Assembly (NCBI GenBank): GCA_050084515.1
Contig: CM114274.1
Coordinates: 10,664,001 to 10,728,000, forward strand
Reading direction: 5' to 3'
DNA from: Blasia pusilla
Taxonomy: Eukaryota > Marchantiophyta > Marchantiopsida > Blasiales
DNA length: 64,000 nt
Position 1 is the stretch's first letter; every line of letters starts with the position of its first letter. The notes under the pieces were generated by a model. It was not told the origin of the DNA. It ran no database searches and saw nothing but the letters and a program-made list of their open reading frames with translations. Both the position numbers and the translations under genes were made by a program. This document shows positions 34,581 through 45,377 of the stretch, one piece after another.

Positions 34581-35407
34581 TCTCACACGATCACTCTCAA
34601 TCTTACAAGTAATCCCTCAATCACTAAATCTAAACATGCGGCACTCAATCTACACTCGCTCACTGAGACGTGTGTTGTGCGGAAACAAGCGGCGCGATCC
34701 GGCAAATCAACTAATCTATCGTCTCATCGACAAACCATCCTCAACTCTTGACATCCCATACAGGTCTATGTCCCCTAAACCCATACATCATCGATGCTCT
34801 TAGCATCATCACAAAACCCAATATCCCAAATACCTTCCCAATCCCCGAAAATCCCTCACACTTGCAGGGTAAGAGACTAGAATGGGTAATCTGACAATAA
34901 TGTCGATGTCGCTCTTCGGAAACTGCAAATCTTGATCCCAACTCGGTCGTGAAGACAACTCCTCCAAGCGGCAATCGGCGGCGCGTTGCGGCTACGGGCG
35001 ATCACGGTACGGTACTCGATCATTGCCGAGTGGCTTCCAATCACAACATAGAAGCATGAAATAAAAACTCAAACATCATAACCCGAGGTCACGTGCCATC
35101 ACTGGTTGATGACGAAACTGCGATGTCTGTGGCGGCCAAAATAAAGTACGTGATGGCGGTGCAAGTCATAGAATCAACAGTCGTCGTGGAAGACCTTCCA
35201 CTCTGTAATGGCAGCAATGGCAACCAAGGGTGGACAAGGGCCAAACACGGCTCTGAGCAACGTTAGGCAACGGCGACAACCGACGATGGATGGTGGATGG
35301 TCGACCGTTGACGGTGACGGTGACGGTGATGGTGGACCATTGATGGTGACGATGATGGTGGACCATTTACGGTGATGGTTGATCGTCGAAGGTGATGGTT
35401 GACCTTG

Positions 35408-35449
35408 ACCCTAAACCAGCCGCCGCACCAACGGCGGCTGGTTTAGGGT
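35408..35449. other. Perfect 18-bp stem-loop in the leader of element 2
   Basis: Arms ACCCTAAACCAGCCGCCG (35408-35425) and its complement (35432-35449) enclose a 6-base loop. Element 1 keeps only one arm intact at the matching place (near 10170-10190). It lies between the minisatellite and the start of the leader. Confidence 0.8.
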
Positions 35450-35740
35450 TTGAACAATTTAACCCTAAAAATTGCCTAACAATGGCAATTTTACAAGATT
35501 GATCATAACTTTTTGCTCTCAATTCCAAATTGCGCATCATTTGTTGCACAGCATGCACAGCTTCACGATCTACAACAAAGTCAAAAAAATATTTTGAATC
35601 AGACATTCCAGTAAAAACTGACCGGGACTGTTGTAAAGCGCAATGTCTCTTTCTCCTACACAAAATTTGGCAGCGCTTTTGCATTGATTTCTCCCAACAA
35701 AAATGTAAAACTTGTAAGAACACAAATCAGCAAGCTACAT

Positions 35741-36768
35741 TGTCGTGCGCCTACTCTCCTTGAACGTTAATCTTGTTTGTTATGAAGAAGCGTCGTTGAG
35801 GTCACGCTCTCAACGCTGATCCGCATCCAAACACGCACTTTGGTTAGTCGGGTCTTGGATCAATCAGCGAAAGGATTACTTTTTCGAGTTCACGTCTCGG
35901 ACTCTCTCTTCAAGCTCAACCTTCCTAGTTTCGGTTTCCAACACGGGCAAGTCTCAAAGACTTGGGATGAGATTTTACAAGTCGGTTCAAAAACAACTGG
36001 AACGGCGTTTCGCGCCTAGCGGTTCCAATCTGTCCGATGAACATCCAATGAGTTCCTCACCAAGACTCGCACGGCGAAGTGAATCTTGGGTTGGAATCCA
36101 AGTGTGGCGACAAAGTCCACTCTCTTGGATCAGTTTGGTTTGGGTTTCGCGCCAAACTCCCGTTTCATCCGTGCCTCAAACGCCGTTTGGCGCCCAAAAT
36201 GGGGTTTCGTTTCCGAGACATCTCAGAGAAGGTACTCCCCTTACTAGTACTTCTGGGGATCTCCGGGGGCCCCCTACATTTAGGGAAAGACACCCGGGCC
36301 CTCCAATTGGCCCTCAACCCGATTGCTCTCTGAATCGTTTTCGGCCAATATCTCAGCCTGTACTTATGCGTTTGCTGAGATCTTTGGTGCGTTGGAAGCG
36401 TCTCAAGATCAGCTTTCCAACGCGCCCTTAGTTGTCCCAAACGCATCTCGGAGCTCAACGTTATGGTCCTAAACACAGTCAGATTCTCCCAAACGCTAGT
36501 CATGTTCCAAACTGGTTCTCACCTCTTTGGCAACCAACCTCCAAGACTCAACTCATCTCAAGTCTCGGCTCGCGTTTGGTCTAGGTTTCCTGGTCGCGAC
36601 CACTAACGCATGAAAAACAATTTCTGTTCGCGTTTCGTCTCTTAGACTTTTCCAAGAGACTCTACCAAACGCCTCTCCAAAGCGCAAACCTCGCGGCGTG
36701 AGTTCCTTTGAGTTCTGATGTTTCGCTTGGCGCGTATTTGGTGTTGTTTGGTTATGAGGGTCGCGACA
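35741..36768. mobile_element. Solo LTR with TACAT target duplication, nested in element 2
   Basis: The 1,028-bp segment begins TGTCGTGCGC and ends CGACA and is flanked by TACAT on both sides (35736-35740 and 36769-36773). Element 1 has the uninterrupted site (near 10465). It is therefore a later insertion reduced to one LTR. Its first ten bases equal those of block A, but the rest is unrelated. Short open frames in it show no known protein. Confidence 0.88.
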
Positions 36769-36941
36769 TACATGGTGCTCCCAAGAGCACCAACATGGAG
36801 CAATCTGCCCCTATACTCAATTCCTATCAAAAATTGGGCAGCGCTTCCGCGTGCCACTCTCTTGTACAAAAAATCAGCAAAGCAAAACAGCACACTCGCA
36901 CGGCTCTTGCTCCGGTGAGCACTCACTCATTCTCTCTTTGT

Positions 36942-37442
36942 AAAATAAGATCCAATTCTCTCACAATACCATAGTTCTTACATGTGTGCACTCTCACATG
37001 TTTCTCTCAATGTCAAACCAAACCCACTCTCCTAATGAGAAGCTTGGGTTACACTCACAAAGCAAGGGACCATAGTTCCGCCGCCTCATGCCAAGAGGTT
37101 CAACAAAGTAGAGAATGAGCTCTCAAGCTCTCTTTCCTTGAGGTATACCCCTCCCCTCTCCCAAGTTCTTTCCATGGTAACGTATGCTCCCAAGTCACCT
37201 TCTTGGCTCTTGACCTGATGTAGGAGGTCAAGGGCCACTTACCAAAAATATAAAGTCGATCATATACTCAAACTAGTACTTCCTAAAATAGGAAGTTCCT
37301 CAATATGGCTCCAAATGAGCCGAAACGAAGGGGAAACCTGCTCTCTCAGGTTTCCTCGGGCCTCAGTAGGTCATCCTCGACCTTATGAGTGTGTCCTTCA
37401 CGCTCTACTAGATGTCAAAGATCTATCCTAAAAGACGTGATA
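36942..37442 (-). repeat. Right terminal repeat (block B) of element 2
   Basis: About 500 bp matching block B of the left end. As in element 1 the A block is missing on this side, and the sequence next to it begins with a pyrimidine-rich CTCTCTTTGT run rather than a clear primer-binding site. Confidence 0.8.
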
Positions 37443-37446
37443 GTTT

Positions 37447-38460
37447 AGAAATTGAAAATTTCTAGTTTCTGGGGTCCTCCTTTCCCTTCCTCATTTAATT
37501 TAATTGTGTCATCTTAAGTTAATTTCTTCTCTTAAAGTGATATGTGTCAACACATGTCCCTTGACACAAGTCCTTTTAAGAGAGGTTTTTTCTAACCCTA
37601 TCCTCTTTTAATTATATAGAAGATTGGATGGCTTCTTATTGGGACATTGGGTCCTATCTTATGAGTCAGTTGCATTTAGCAAACCTATAACAAATTCGTC
37701 CAATTTCTCACTAGCCCGAGCATAACACATGCATCCATTAGTCTAGATATGCTTTGAAGTTGTGTTTATGGTTCAAAGTGTGGTCATATATGGTTCATAA
37801 AGATAATGACATCTCAACGGGACTAATGATGTCTTCTAAATGGGATTGGTTTAGTTTTGAGGGACGTAGAAAGTACTAAAGCATATACATGAGAAGTAGA
37901 TATTTATTTGGAGGGCACATGGAAAAGAAATTTTGGAATAGGTCGAGTGATGCATCCATTGGTAGGATCACTCCTTCACATATACCCTTTTTTTCTTTTA
38001 TTTTGGCGTCGTCAACATGAACGAGACCTGTGGATTCAAGATGATTTCATTGCTAATTTACTTAACCTCATCTCACCAAATTCCTCTAGATCATAATTTC
38101 AACCACTCAATATCGTCAAGCCACTTATGTGTATTTTTGAAAGAAAATATACAACTGTCACTCCAAAAGTCTTAACCCGCCTCCTATTGTCATGACAGGC
38201 TCCTCTCCAATGTGTTCCTAAATATCTTTCCTCCTATGACTTGTTAAGCCTTAAACTAGCACCTTCTTTAGAGAAGTCTTGCAATCTTCTATATTGGACT
38301 GAAAGAGCCTTTTCATACCCTATTGTCATGCTCAATGCGAGGAGTGAGCATGCTTCCTTGTTTCACCTCCTCCTCCCAAAATAGTAAGTATAAATGTCCC
38401 CTGATAATGGGCACAAACACCCCTCCTCCATAAGAAGGGGCACATCCCTCTACTAGGCCA
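37447..38460. other. AT-rich transposon debris
   Basis: A block near 37490-37640 (CCTATCCTCTTTTAATTATATAG) resembles 58640-58760. The stretch 38190-38450 resembles 40335-40500 (both contain GTGAGCATGCTTC and CACCTCCTC), probably copies of a copia LTR or 3' region. No gene seen. Confidence 0.45.
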
Positions 38461-38700
38461 AGCATGTTCCTACAAGCACCAAACTTTTCCTTCCCAAGTA
38501 AGAGGCTTGGTAAAAATATCAGCTTCCATATGCATGATAGGATAGTATTCCATTCTAAGCTTCTTCACTTCTACCAATTCTCTAAAAAACTAGTATTTGG
38601 CATCAAAGTGCTTTGTGCAACAATGAAGTGTAGGATTCTTCCCTATTGCAATGCATGATTTATTATCCTCACAGATGAGGAAAGTGCGTGGTTGTAGAAC
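38461..38700 (-). pseudogene. Ty1/copia RNase H fragment
   Basis: Minus-strand translation gives ICEDNKSCIAIGKNP, CCTKHFDAKY and MEADIFTKPL, the conserved end of copia RNase H. Stops interrupt it. It is the tail of a copia polyprotein, cut on the other side by an LTR fragment. Confidence 0.7.
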
Positions 38701-38714
38701 ACTCTGGTCTCCCA

Positions 38715-39115
38715 AGTATCACATCTTTTAGGATAGATCGGTGAGATCTAGAAAAGCGCCTTCATGAGTAGGGAGGACAGGCTCAAGAGCTCCAGGATGA
38801 CGCGTTTAGGCCCTGGGAAACCTGAAAGAGCAGGTTTTCCCTTCGTTTCGGCTCATTTGGAGCCATATTGAGGAACTTCCTATTTTAGGTAAATACCATT
38901 TTGAGTATATGGTCGACTTTCTATTTCTAGAAGTGGCCCTTGACCTCCTCCATCAGATCAAGAGCCAAGAGGTGACTTGGGAGCATAGGTTACCATGGAG
39001 AGAGCTTGGGATAGGGGAGGGATATATCTCAAGGAGAGAGAGCTCGAGAGCTCATTCTCTCTTTGTTGAACCTCTTGGCATGAGGCAGCGGAGCTATGGT
39101 CCCTTGCTTTGGTAA
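38715..39115 (+). repeat. Inverted LTR fragment of the gypsy family
   Basis: The sequence from ATCACATCTTTTAGGATAGA through GCTCATTCTCTCTTTGTTGA is the reverse complement of part of block B of elements 1 and 2. It is a truncated solo LTR in the opposite orientation, abutting the copia remnant. Confidence 0.8.
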
Positions 39116-39870
39116 ATCTCTTTACTTTAACTGTCCAACAATGAGTTGTTCACGTGCTCCATAGGATATGTTACCTCTATTGGTGTAGATGTAAGCTTTA
39201 CTTTCAAATCTTATGGAATAGCTAAGTCTATGATGACCACGCTGACCCACGAAAGTCGAAACCTAGACTAGCTAGTCGTGAGACTAGTAAGGGCAATAGA
39301 ATCGATTGCGGGACTAACCCTAATTTGCATGGGCACTTTCCTTGAGACTTACCTTAGATGAGAAAGGGTGTAGCCACTCATGGGGATGAGGGCAACCTAA
39401 GAAAGGTGTAAGACTCTTAAGCCAAGTTCCAAGTCAAAGGCGAGTAGCGAGGAATACAAGAGTAGTTAGAGAGGGCGAGACACCATAAGACTAGTGACAA
39501 AATACAAGGGGTAGCAAGACAACTATGAGAGAGTACACAATAGGAGTCAAGATGGGCACTTTGACCTTGATTTGGATGTAGCAAAGGTACTTCTTGATCA
39601 AAATTTGGATAAGTAGCAACAAGTTTATATTATGGTTGAAGTGTTGGATGACCATCTTCTTCAAGACCTAGTCTTACCTCTCCTCCATACTCTTGATGTT
39701 CAATATTGTCAAGATCCACAGCCAGAATGAAAATCCCTTCACTTTACTCTCCTCCATTTGTTCCTAGAAGGCAAAAAAATTGAAACCACAAAGTTGTTCC
39801 AATTATCCTCTTGCTGTCCATGAAGTTCACATCCTACTAAGTACCACACGTAGGATAATATTAGGAAGAA
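39116..39870. other. Unassigned, repeat-like
   Basis: No coding frame or recognisable RNA. It lies between copia-derived pieces and is probably retrotransposon leader or LTR sequence. Confidence 0.35.
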
Positions 39871-39877
39871 AAACTTC

Positions 39878-40279
39878 TTACTCTTTAGAGGTTTCAAGGA
39901 AGTAGACAAAGATACCCTTCTTTTCCTTTATATCAAGCTTTTCCCACTTCGTCTTCAGAATATGGTATTGTAGGAGACATCCAAACATGTAGACTAAAGC
40001 TACATTAGTTTTCATATCCCCCCAAAAAATACATAATTCCGATAAGTTGTAACTCAACCTAACCTCAACACAAGAGGTGGAGGATTGTAAGGAATGAGAC
40101 AAAGTGTATTGGGCAACGTAACGCCCAAGTTTGACACACATGGATATCTTGGTGGATGGTGCTAGAATTCCACAAGACTCTGGTTTTAGATACATACTAG
40201 ACCCAAGGAACTCAAGATGGGTTTGGGAATTTTTTAGGAAGTTGTTAGAGATATCGAAGACTATCAATGAATCTTTCAA
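39878..40279 (-). pseudogene. Ty1/copia integrase C-terminal fragment
   Basis: The C-terminal third of this open frame reads MFGCLLQYHILKTKWEKLDI followed by KEKKGIFVYFLETSK. This matches the copia integrase tail pattern FGC...KLD.K...GIF.GY...SK. The N-terminal part is diverged. Nothing continues it downstream. Confidence 0.6.
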
Positions 40280-40824
40280 TTATGCGAAGAAAAATCATGA
40301 GCTCTTTCTTTGGTTTTCACATGGTCCTCTCATATGTGTTTCCCAGTAGCTCTCCTCTAATGACTTGCTAAACCACAAACTAGCACCTCCTTTATAGAGA
40401 TTACAAAATCGTGAACACCCTTTTATATTCAAGGAGGGTAGTGAGCATGCTTCACCTCCTCTTCCTGAAATAGCAAGAACATATGGAGGGGCAAGACGTG
40501 TCCCCAACAATGGCCTCTATCACCGGTACCTTTAACAATTATAATAATCTCATCAGCTATCATAATAATGTGGAAAGATTCTACATAACCTGGTTTTTCA
40601 ACTCTCACATCACAATTTTGTGATATTTTAGCTGAAACTTTTGGCTACGCTATGTCCTCATATCGAATTCGGTGTTTTCCTCGCCTTACGGCCTTTGAAG
40701 GCAGAGATTGCTGGTTACGCACCCTGGAGCTATTACATTTCCATTTGACTATTTGCAAAATCCAATCCAATCTACAAATCACGTAGTGGTCCATTCGACA
40801 TTAAGTTGAGTCCAATGGTGAGTT

Positions 40825-42804
40825 TCATTTCTTCTTGGGTCCTACTGCGCCTTTAGAGTCCTTGCTACTTTTAGCGTCTTTCCCCTTCTTCACTCCCTTC
40901 TTATCTGGAACCTTCCGTCTGGTGGCCTCTAACCGCGCATCAAATGCATCCAACTCGAGCAAATCCAGAGCCGCTTTGGCGGAGGCCGGCGATAAGCGTC
41001 TCGTCACCGGGTCAACCAGCGGCACTTTCCCGCCGATTATCGACCATCGATATTTTCGCTTGCGTATCGGGAACTTGAAGGGCACGTACGCGTCGGGTTC
41101 CTCGCTTGCGTCGCCGTTCGTCGCGGCCGGCAGGCACACGGATTGTCGGCCCTGTCCTCTCTTGAGGAAAACTAACTGTGGCGGCAGTTTTGGAGGAGGC
41201 AGGAGCACGAGTGAACTCTTCTTCCTCTTCACGGACGTCTCTTCGTTCTTGCTCTTCGTGTCGAGGGACGTCGGAGGGACTGCTGCTGCTTCGCGTTTCT
41301 TGCTTTTCGTAGAGGGCGGCTTAACTAGTTCGTTGCTTTTCGGACTACCGGGTTCGTCGCTGTTGGGCTTCGTCACCGGTGGCGGATGGACTGATTGCAC
41401 GGGTTCCCCTTTCTTGCCTTTCGTGGCGGGCGGTTGTTCTGCGGGCTTAGACGGTGGGCCTGTCTTGCCCTTGACCGGGAGGGCGGGAGGCTTGGCCGGT
41501 TCCGTCACGACTACCGGGGAGGGTTTGGCAGCCTCCATCGCGGCCCACTCCTTGCGAAATCCCTCGAGAGCCTGTACGGGTTCGCATAAGGGAGGCTGCA
41601 CGATCTTCTGGACCCCTTGGACGGGCGGGGCGTTCGCTGCTGCGATGGCTGCAAGGATCGTCTTCCGCTTTTCGTGATGATCCAGATGCTTGTGCAGTCT
41701 GCAGTTGTAGTGGAACTGCTCCCAAACCTTGGGAGCCATTTCGTCCAGATGGTGCAAGTAGTACTCGCAGGCTCCGAGATCTGTGAAGTTGGGATGCCAC
41801 ATAGGGGCGCAGGTGCTCAGCCTCTTGGAGATAGCCATCAAACTCCGGCGAATCATCTCCGGTTGCTGGTCTCCTTCGGGCCACGGCATGAACCACAAGC
41901 TGTTGCGGTTGAGTTCCGTCCAGAGCATCACCTTCTTCTTTAGCCGGTTCTTGAGACGCTGGAAATGGCGACGCTGTCTTCGCGCTTCACTCACTCGGTC
42001 GAACATGTATCTCATATCGCCTCTCAGGTTGCGCCAAATCTGCCAGTCGGCCAGCTCCTTCAATTTCTTCTTGTGATACTCCAGAGCGTCCGGGCGCTCG
42101 TCGTAGTAACGATCCCAAATCCAGTCAGTGACTTCCAACCCTCGACTGTAGCGGAGGAGGTCAGTCTTGTGAAAGCCTTCATTCCACGGAGGCAGCAGAG
42201 CTCGCAAAAGATAGCCACAATAGAATCCCGCTTCTGTTTCTAGCTCGCCGAACCAACTTCGAGGAATGCTCTTCCGCCGGATGGATTCTTGGTCCAGCAC
42301 GGACTTTCGGGCTCCGAACCACGTGCTCCGCTTCTTCTCGTTCTTCAGCATCGAAAATGGGATGTCCCATTTCTCCACCACTTCATTCCACTCGTGCTGG
42401 TGATCCCACGCCGTGCACTGCTTGTGGCGACATCGCTTCGTTCGGGTTCCATACACCAGGCTGTCTCGGATTGATCTTGATCGCATCTTCAATTGGACCA
42501 ACCGCAAGCTGTCATCGACCTTGAGACCTTTACTTCGGACCTTGCGAGTGCCGTAAACCAAGCTATCACGGAGAGACCGGGATCGCATCCGTATCCCTGG
42601 ATCGCGAATTGGATCGCAGCAGTGACGATCGTGATGGCCCCGTCCCATGTGCACATGAATGGCAGTGTGCATGGCAGCGTGCATTTTGTTCAGCCCTCGG
42701 TTCGCAACTGGCCCAATGATGAACTCTACTTCGTGTTTTTTTGGCCCTGTGTAGTCATCGGGAGCCATATGCTCTATGTTGTACAATTCTTCAACGTTCT
42801 CCAT
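40825..42804 (-). CDS. Unidentified 659-residue basic protein, single exon
   Basis: I do not recognise this protein. One uninterrupted frame has a Met/His-rich N-terminus (MHAAMHTAIHVHMGRGHHDR, residues about 41-60) and two copies of MRSRSxRDSLVYGTR at about 73-87 and 107-121. A Trp/Arg-rich middle follows (WFGELETEAGFYCGYLLRAL near 185), then a basic helical stretch at about 275-300. The second half is low-complexity: Lys/Pro/Ser-rich at about 430-560, with a Lys/Gly/Asp tail ending in PKKK. No signal peptide or membrane segment. Composition suggests a nucleic-acid-bound or structural protein. Length, intact frame and non-random repeats make chance unlikely, although an antisense frame of 280 codons also exists. 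Lack of introns, unlike its neighbours, allows a retroposed origin. Confidence 0.65.
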   Translation of the reverse strand: MENVEELYNIEHMAPDDYTGPKKHEVEFIIGPVANRGLNKMHAAMHTAIHVHMGRGHHDRHCCDPIRDPGIRMRSRSLRDSLVYGTRKVRSKGLKVDDSLRLVQLKMRSRSIRDSLVYGTRTKRCRHKQCTAWDHQHEWNEVVEKWDIPFSMLKNEKKRSTWFGARKSVLDQESIRRKSIPRSWFGELETEAGFYCGYLLRALLPPWNEGFHKTDLLRYSRGLEVTDWIWDRYYDERPDALEYHKKKLKELADWQIWRNLRGDMRYMFDRVSEARRQRRHFQRLKNRLKKKVMLWTELNRNSLWFMPWPEGDQQPEMIRRSLMAISKRLSTCAPMWHPNFTDLGACEYYLHHLDEMAPKVWEQFHYNCRLHKHLDHHEKRKTILAAIAAANAPPVQGVQKIVQPPLCEPVQALEGFRKEWAAMEAAKPSPVVVTEPAKPPALPVKGKTGPPSKPAEQPPATKGKKGEPVQSVHPPPVTKPNSDEPGSPKSNELVKPPSTKSKKREAAAVPPTSLDTKSKNEETSVKRKKSSLVLLPPPKLPPQLVFLKRGQGRQSVCLPAATNGDASEEPDAYVPFKFPIRKRKYRWSIIGGKVPLVDPVTRRLSPASAKAALDLLELDAFDARLEATRRKVPDKKGVKKGKDAKSSKDSKGAVGPKKK

Positions 42805-45377
42805 TGTGGCAGGTCAAGAAATCAATCAAGCCGAGAATCCCAAGCTTTGTAATGTTATGTACAAATGAAAAAATCCAGGGGCTGATAATACCGCTCCTGT
42901 TGATTCGACACAAACTTACTGCTGCCTGAGTTCCTCGATCTTGACTTTTCACGAGCATGAAGGAGACCTCGTTCGATGAATTTTTTGTATGGATTTTCAT
43001 GAAGTTAATCGCCGCAAAGGTTAAGATTTGCTCTGGACCCTCTCAAATTAAATCGGATATCGAGAATTGGTGATACCAGAGGTGATAGAATCGAGACCTT
43101 TGTAAACTAATATTCATTGGAGAAATGCCAATCTATGGCTTCATCTACCAACTAGGGCTAAGCACGTACCACATACGGCAGATCGAGAATTTACGAATCA
43201 CAATTTGCAAAAGCCTTGACGGACTGTCCAAAATGAATCTAGTCTGCAGTTGATTGAGACTACCTACCGACATCGAAATTTATTGACTAGATTTTCCAAT
43301 ATATATCTAACATTTAGGGAGCTGATCCGGATCCGATTGAGACGGGTAAGTTGGCACTCATGTGTACTCTGCCTGTCGTCAGGTTAGCTTGGGGACCGCC
43401 CGGAAAACTTGTAGAGTTTCGAATTTACCCGACTGTGTATACCTCCAGAAATCTCGAAGGTATCCGACCTGACCGGATGCAACAGTTGCAATTCGAAGCG
43501 AACGTGTAGATTTCCAATACGAACTCCTGGCGAACGCATGGTCCTAATGAAGGCCTCCAACTCGACAACTATCGATCGAGCTCGAGGAGGTCTTTCATGT
43601 TTGATCGAATTCATCGACTCATCCGAATTTGACCCTAATTCATAGAGACCTACCAGTTCTCATCCATGAATGATGAATATTCATATGCAAGCCTTTTTCG
43701 ATCTAAGTCTACGTGCATTCGATCTCTTCAAGCATCAATATTCACGTTACTCATCGAAAGATTCGGATCCTAGAACGTGCCGATATCTCTAGATGAACTC
43801 CGATATGTGCAGAAATGCATTTCCAATATCTGGAGAGAAAATATTCTAGCCCTGATTCGTCTCATAAACCTGCTGGAGGTAATCTAGATTCAATTCTAAC
43901 ACAATAGTATCCACATCTACAGAGGTGAACTTCTGAGAAGTGTCTTCAATCGTCCTGTGTCGCTTCACTCACTAAGATAGCTATTAGCTTCGAGGCTCCT
44001 CTACAAATGCGTCTAACTTACGAAATTAAGTTGCGTCTCAAACTTTAAAGGTTTACACAACTACTCGTCGCAGCAATACAAAAATAGAACATAGATGGTT
44101 ATGTGTTTTTCATGAAAAAAAGCACGAGTAATTGTGCACTAGAGTGATAGATCTATATTATTAAATACCACCCTCAAGATCCATCCACAAATATAGGCAT
44201 TTACAAGAAAACGAGTTCACCAATTGCCCCTATGAGCGAGTCGATCACATATTCAGGATCATGATGCGAGTGCACTTTGTCAATTTTGATCAGTCGCTGA
44301 ACGTTATGTGACTTCTATATGGCTATTTCATTAAGGTAGGAACTTGGTCTCCTTATTTAAATTTACACATTTTGAATTTACACATCAATGATATCATGCA
44401 TATGCAAGAAGTTTGCTAATTTTGCGCGCAACGAGCTAGCCTACTTGGAAGTCGAAAGTCTTGTCCAAAGACTTGCAAGCAACGAACGTATCCACATTTA
44501 CGGTACTTTATTTATACTGTCCTGGAGGTATTCTAAGTTGTAAGAGATTTGAAAACCCTCTCGACGCAGAATGAAGCTAAGGATACCGATCTACATCTGC
44601 GTTTCAAGTCCATTCATTCTGAGAATATGAATGCGCTTGAAACATATTCTCGGAATGAATGGACTTCAAACATACTATTCCGGATGAATTGTACGTTTAT
44701 CTGGAACAGAACTATAGAGAGGGAAAATTAGATGATTTCTAGTGACGAGAATTGATCAGCATCGCATACATTTTGCAGCCCAGATCTATTTAAACTTCCT
44801 AGATCATAGTACTTACCTATTCGAAGCCTTCTGGACCTCGTGCGCGGATTGCAACACACAAACTGGAAGCAGCGCCGATTTTGCGCATCCCAGAAAACGG
44901 ATATCATGGATGGAGTGCCCCGGATCTCAAATAAACACTAGCGCCGGCGATTTCCATAGAGCCTAAGAAGTCTTTGTAATTCTGAACGCGCACGGAATTT
45001 TTGACGCGATCTCCTTTTGTCATTTGAAGAGTTTGAATTTCCTTTGGCTTAGAGTTCCAAGTATTTGAATTTTGAATAGGGAGCGTAATGATAGTAAGCA
45101 CCATAACCGCGCCCGCGCCTAGACTGTTCCGCGCCTAAGCTGAGATGTTCCTCCAATGGGCTATAAATTCGCGAATCAGCCTTCATACAGTACATCATTC
45201 TTATTCCTATTGAGATCTTTTGTATCCTCTAATTGTAGACCGTCGAGTTTATTAGCACCACAATTTGCAAAATAGTTTGGAACTTACTGATTGAGGCTTC
45301 TCGAAGCCACGCACGATCTCAGTTCTATAGATACTTCTAGCTAAAGGAATTATCAATTGTCTCAAGCTTGTAGCACC
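42805..45377. other. Intergenic region with a long hairpin
   Basis: No gene was identified between the divergent unknown ORF and the lipase gene; both 5' ends face this region, so it should hold two promoters. The one clear structure is the stem-loop at 44601-44671, listed separately. A TATA-like TATAAATTC lies near 45162, about 215 bp upstream of the lipase start codon. Confidence 0.4.
44601..44671. ncRNA. 71-nt imperfect hairpin, possible small-RNA precursor
   Basis: Arm 44601-44629 and arm 44643-44671 are 29 bases long and complementary except at two positions, around a 13-base loop. The arm core is AAGTCCATTCATTC. Geometry fits a plant microRNA-like foldback or a tiny MITE remnant. No transcript evidence is available. 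Confidence 0.35.

Larger units (their letters stand above)
26826..37442 (-). mobile_element. Ty3/gypsy retrotransposon of the same family (element 2), with nested insertions
   Basis: Second copy, same orientation as element 1. It starts TGTCGTAC at 26826 and ends at 37442, where GTGACA has decayed to GTGATA. A 4-bp direct repeat GTTT (26822-26825 and 37443-37446) flanks it. Internal differences from element 1 are a deletion of about 1.7 kb joining RT to the methyltransferase N-terminus (junction about 30145-30158), a 1,245-bp insertion at 31232-32476, and a 1,028-bp solo LTR at 35741-36768. RNase H and integrase frames are better preserved than in element 1. Confidence 0.92.

Noticed and set aside
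40835-41677. 280-codon open frame antisense to the 659-residue ORF
   Set aside because: It lies opposite the Lys/Pro/Ser-rich half of that ORF. Its Ser/Gly/Phe-rich composition is what the complement of such codons gives, and it has no motif.
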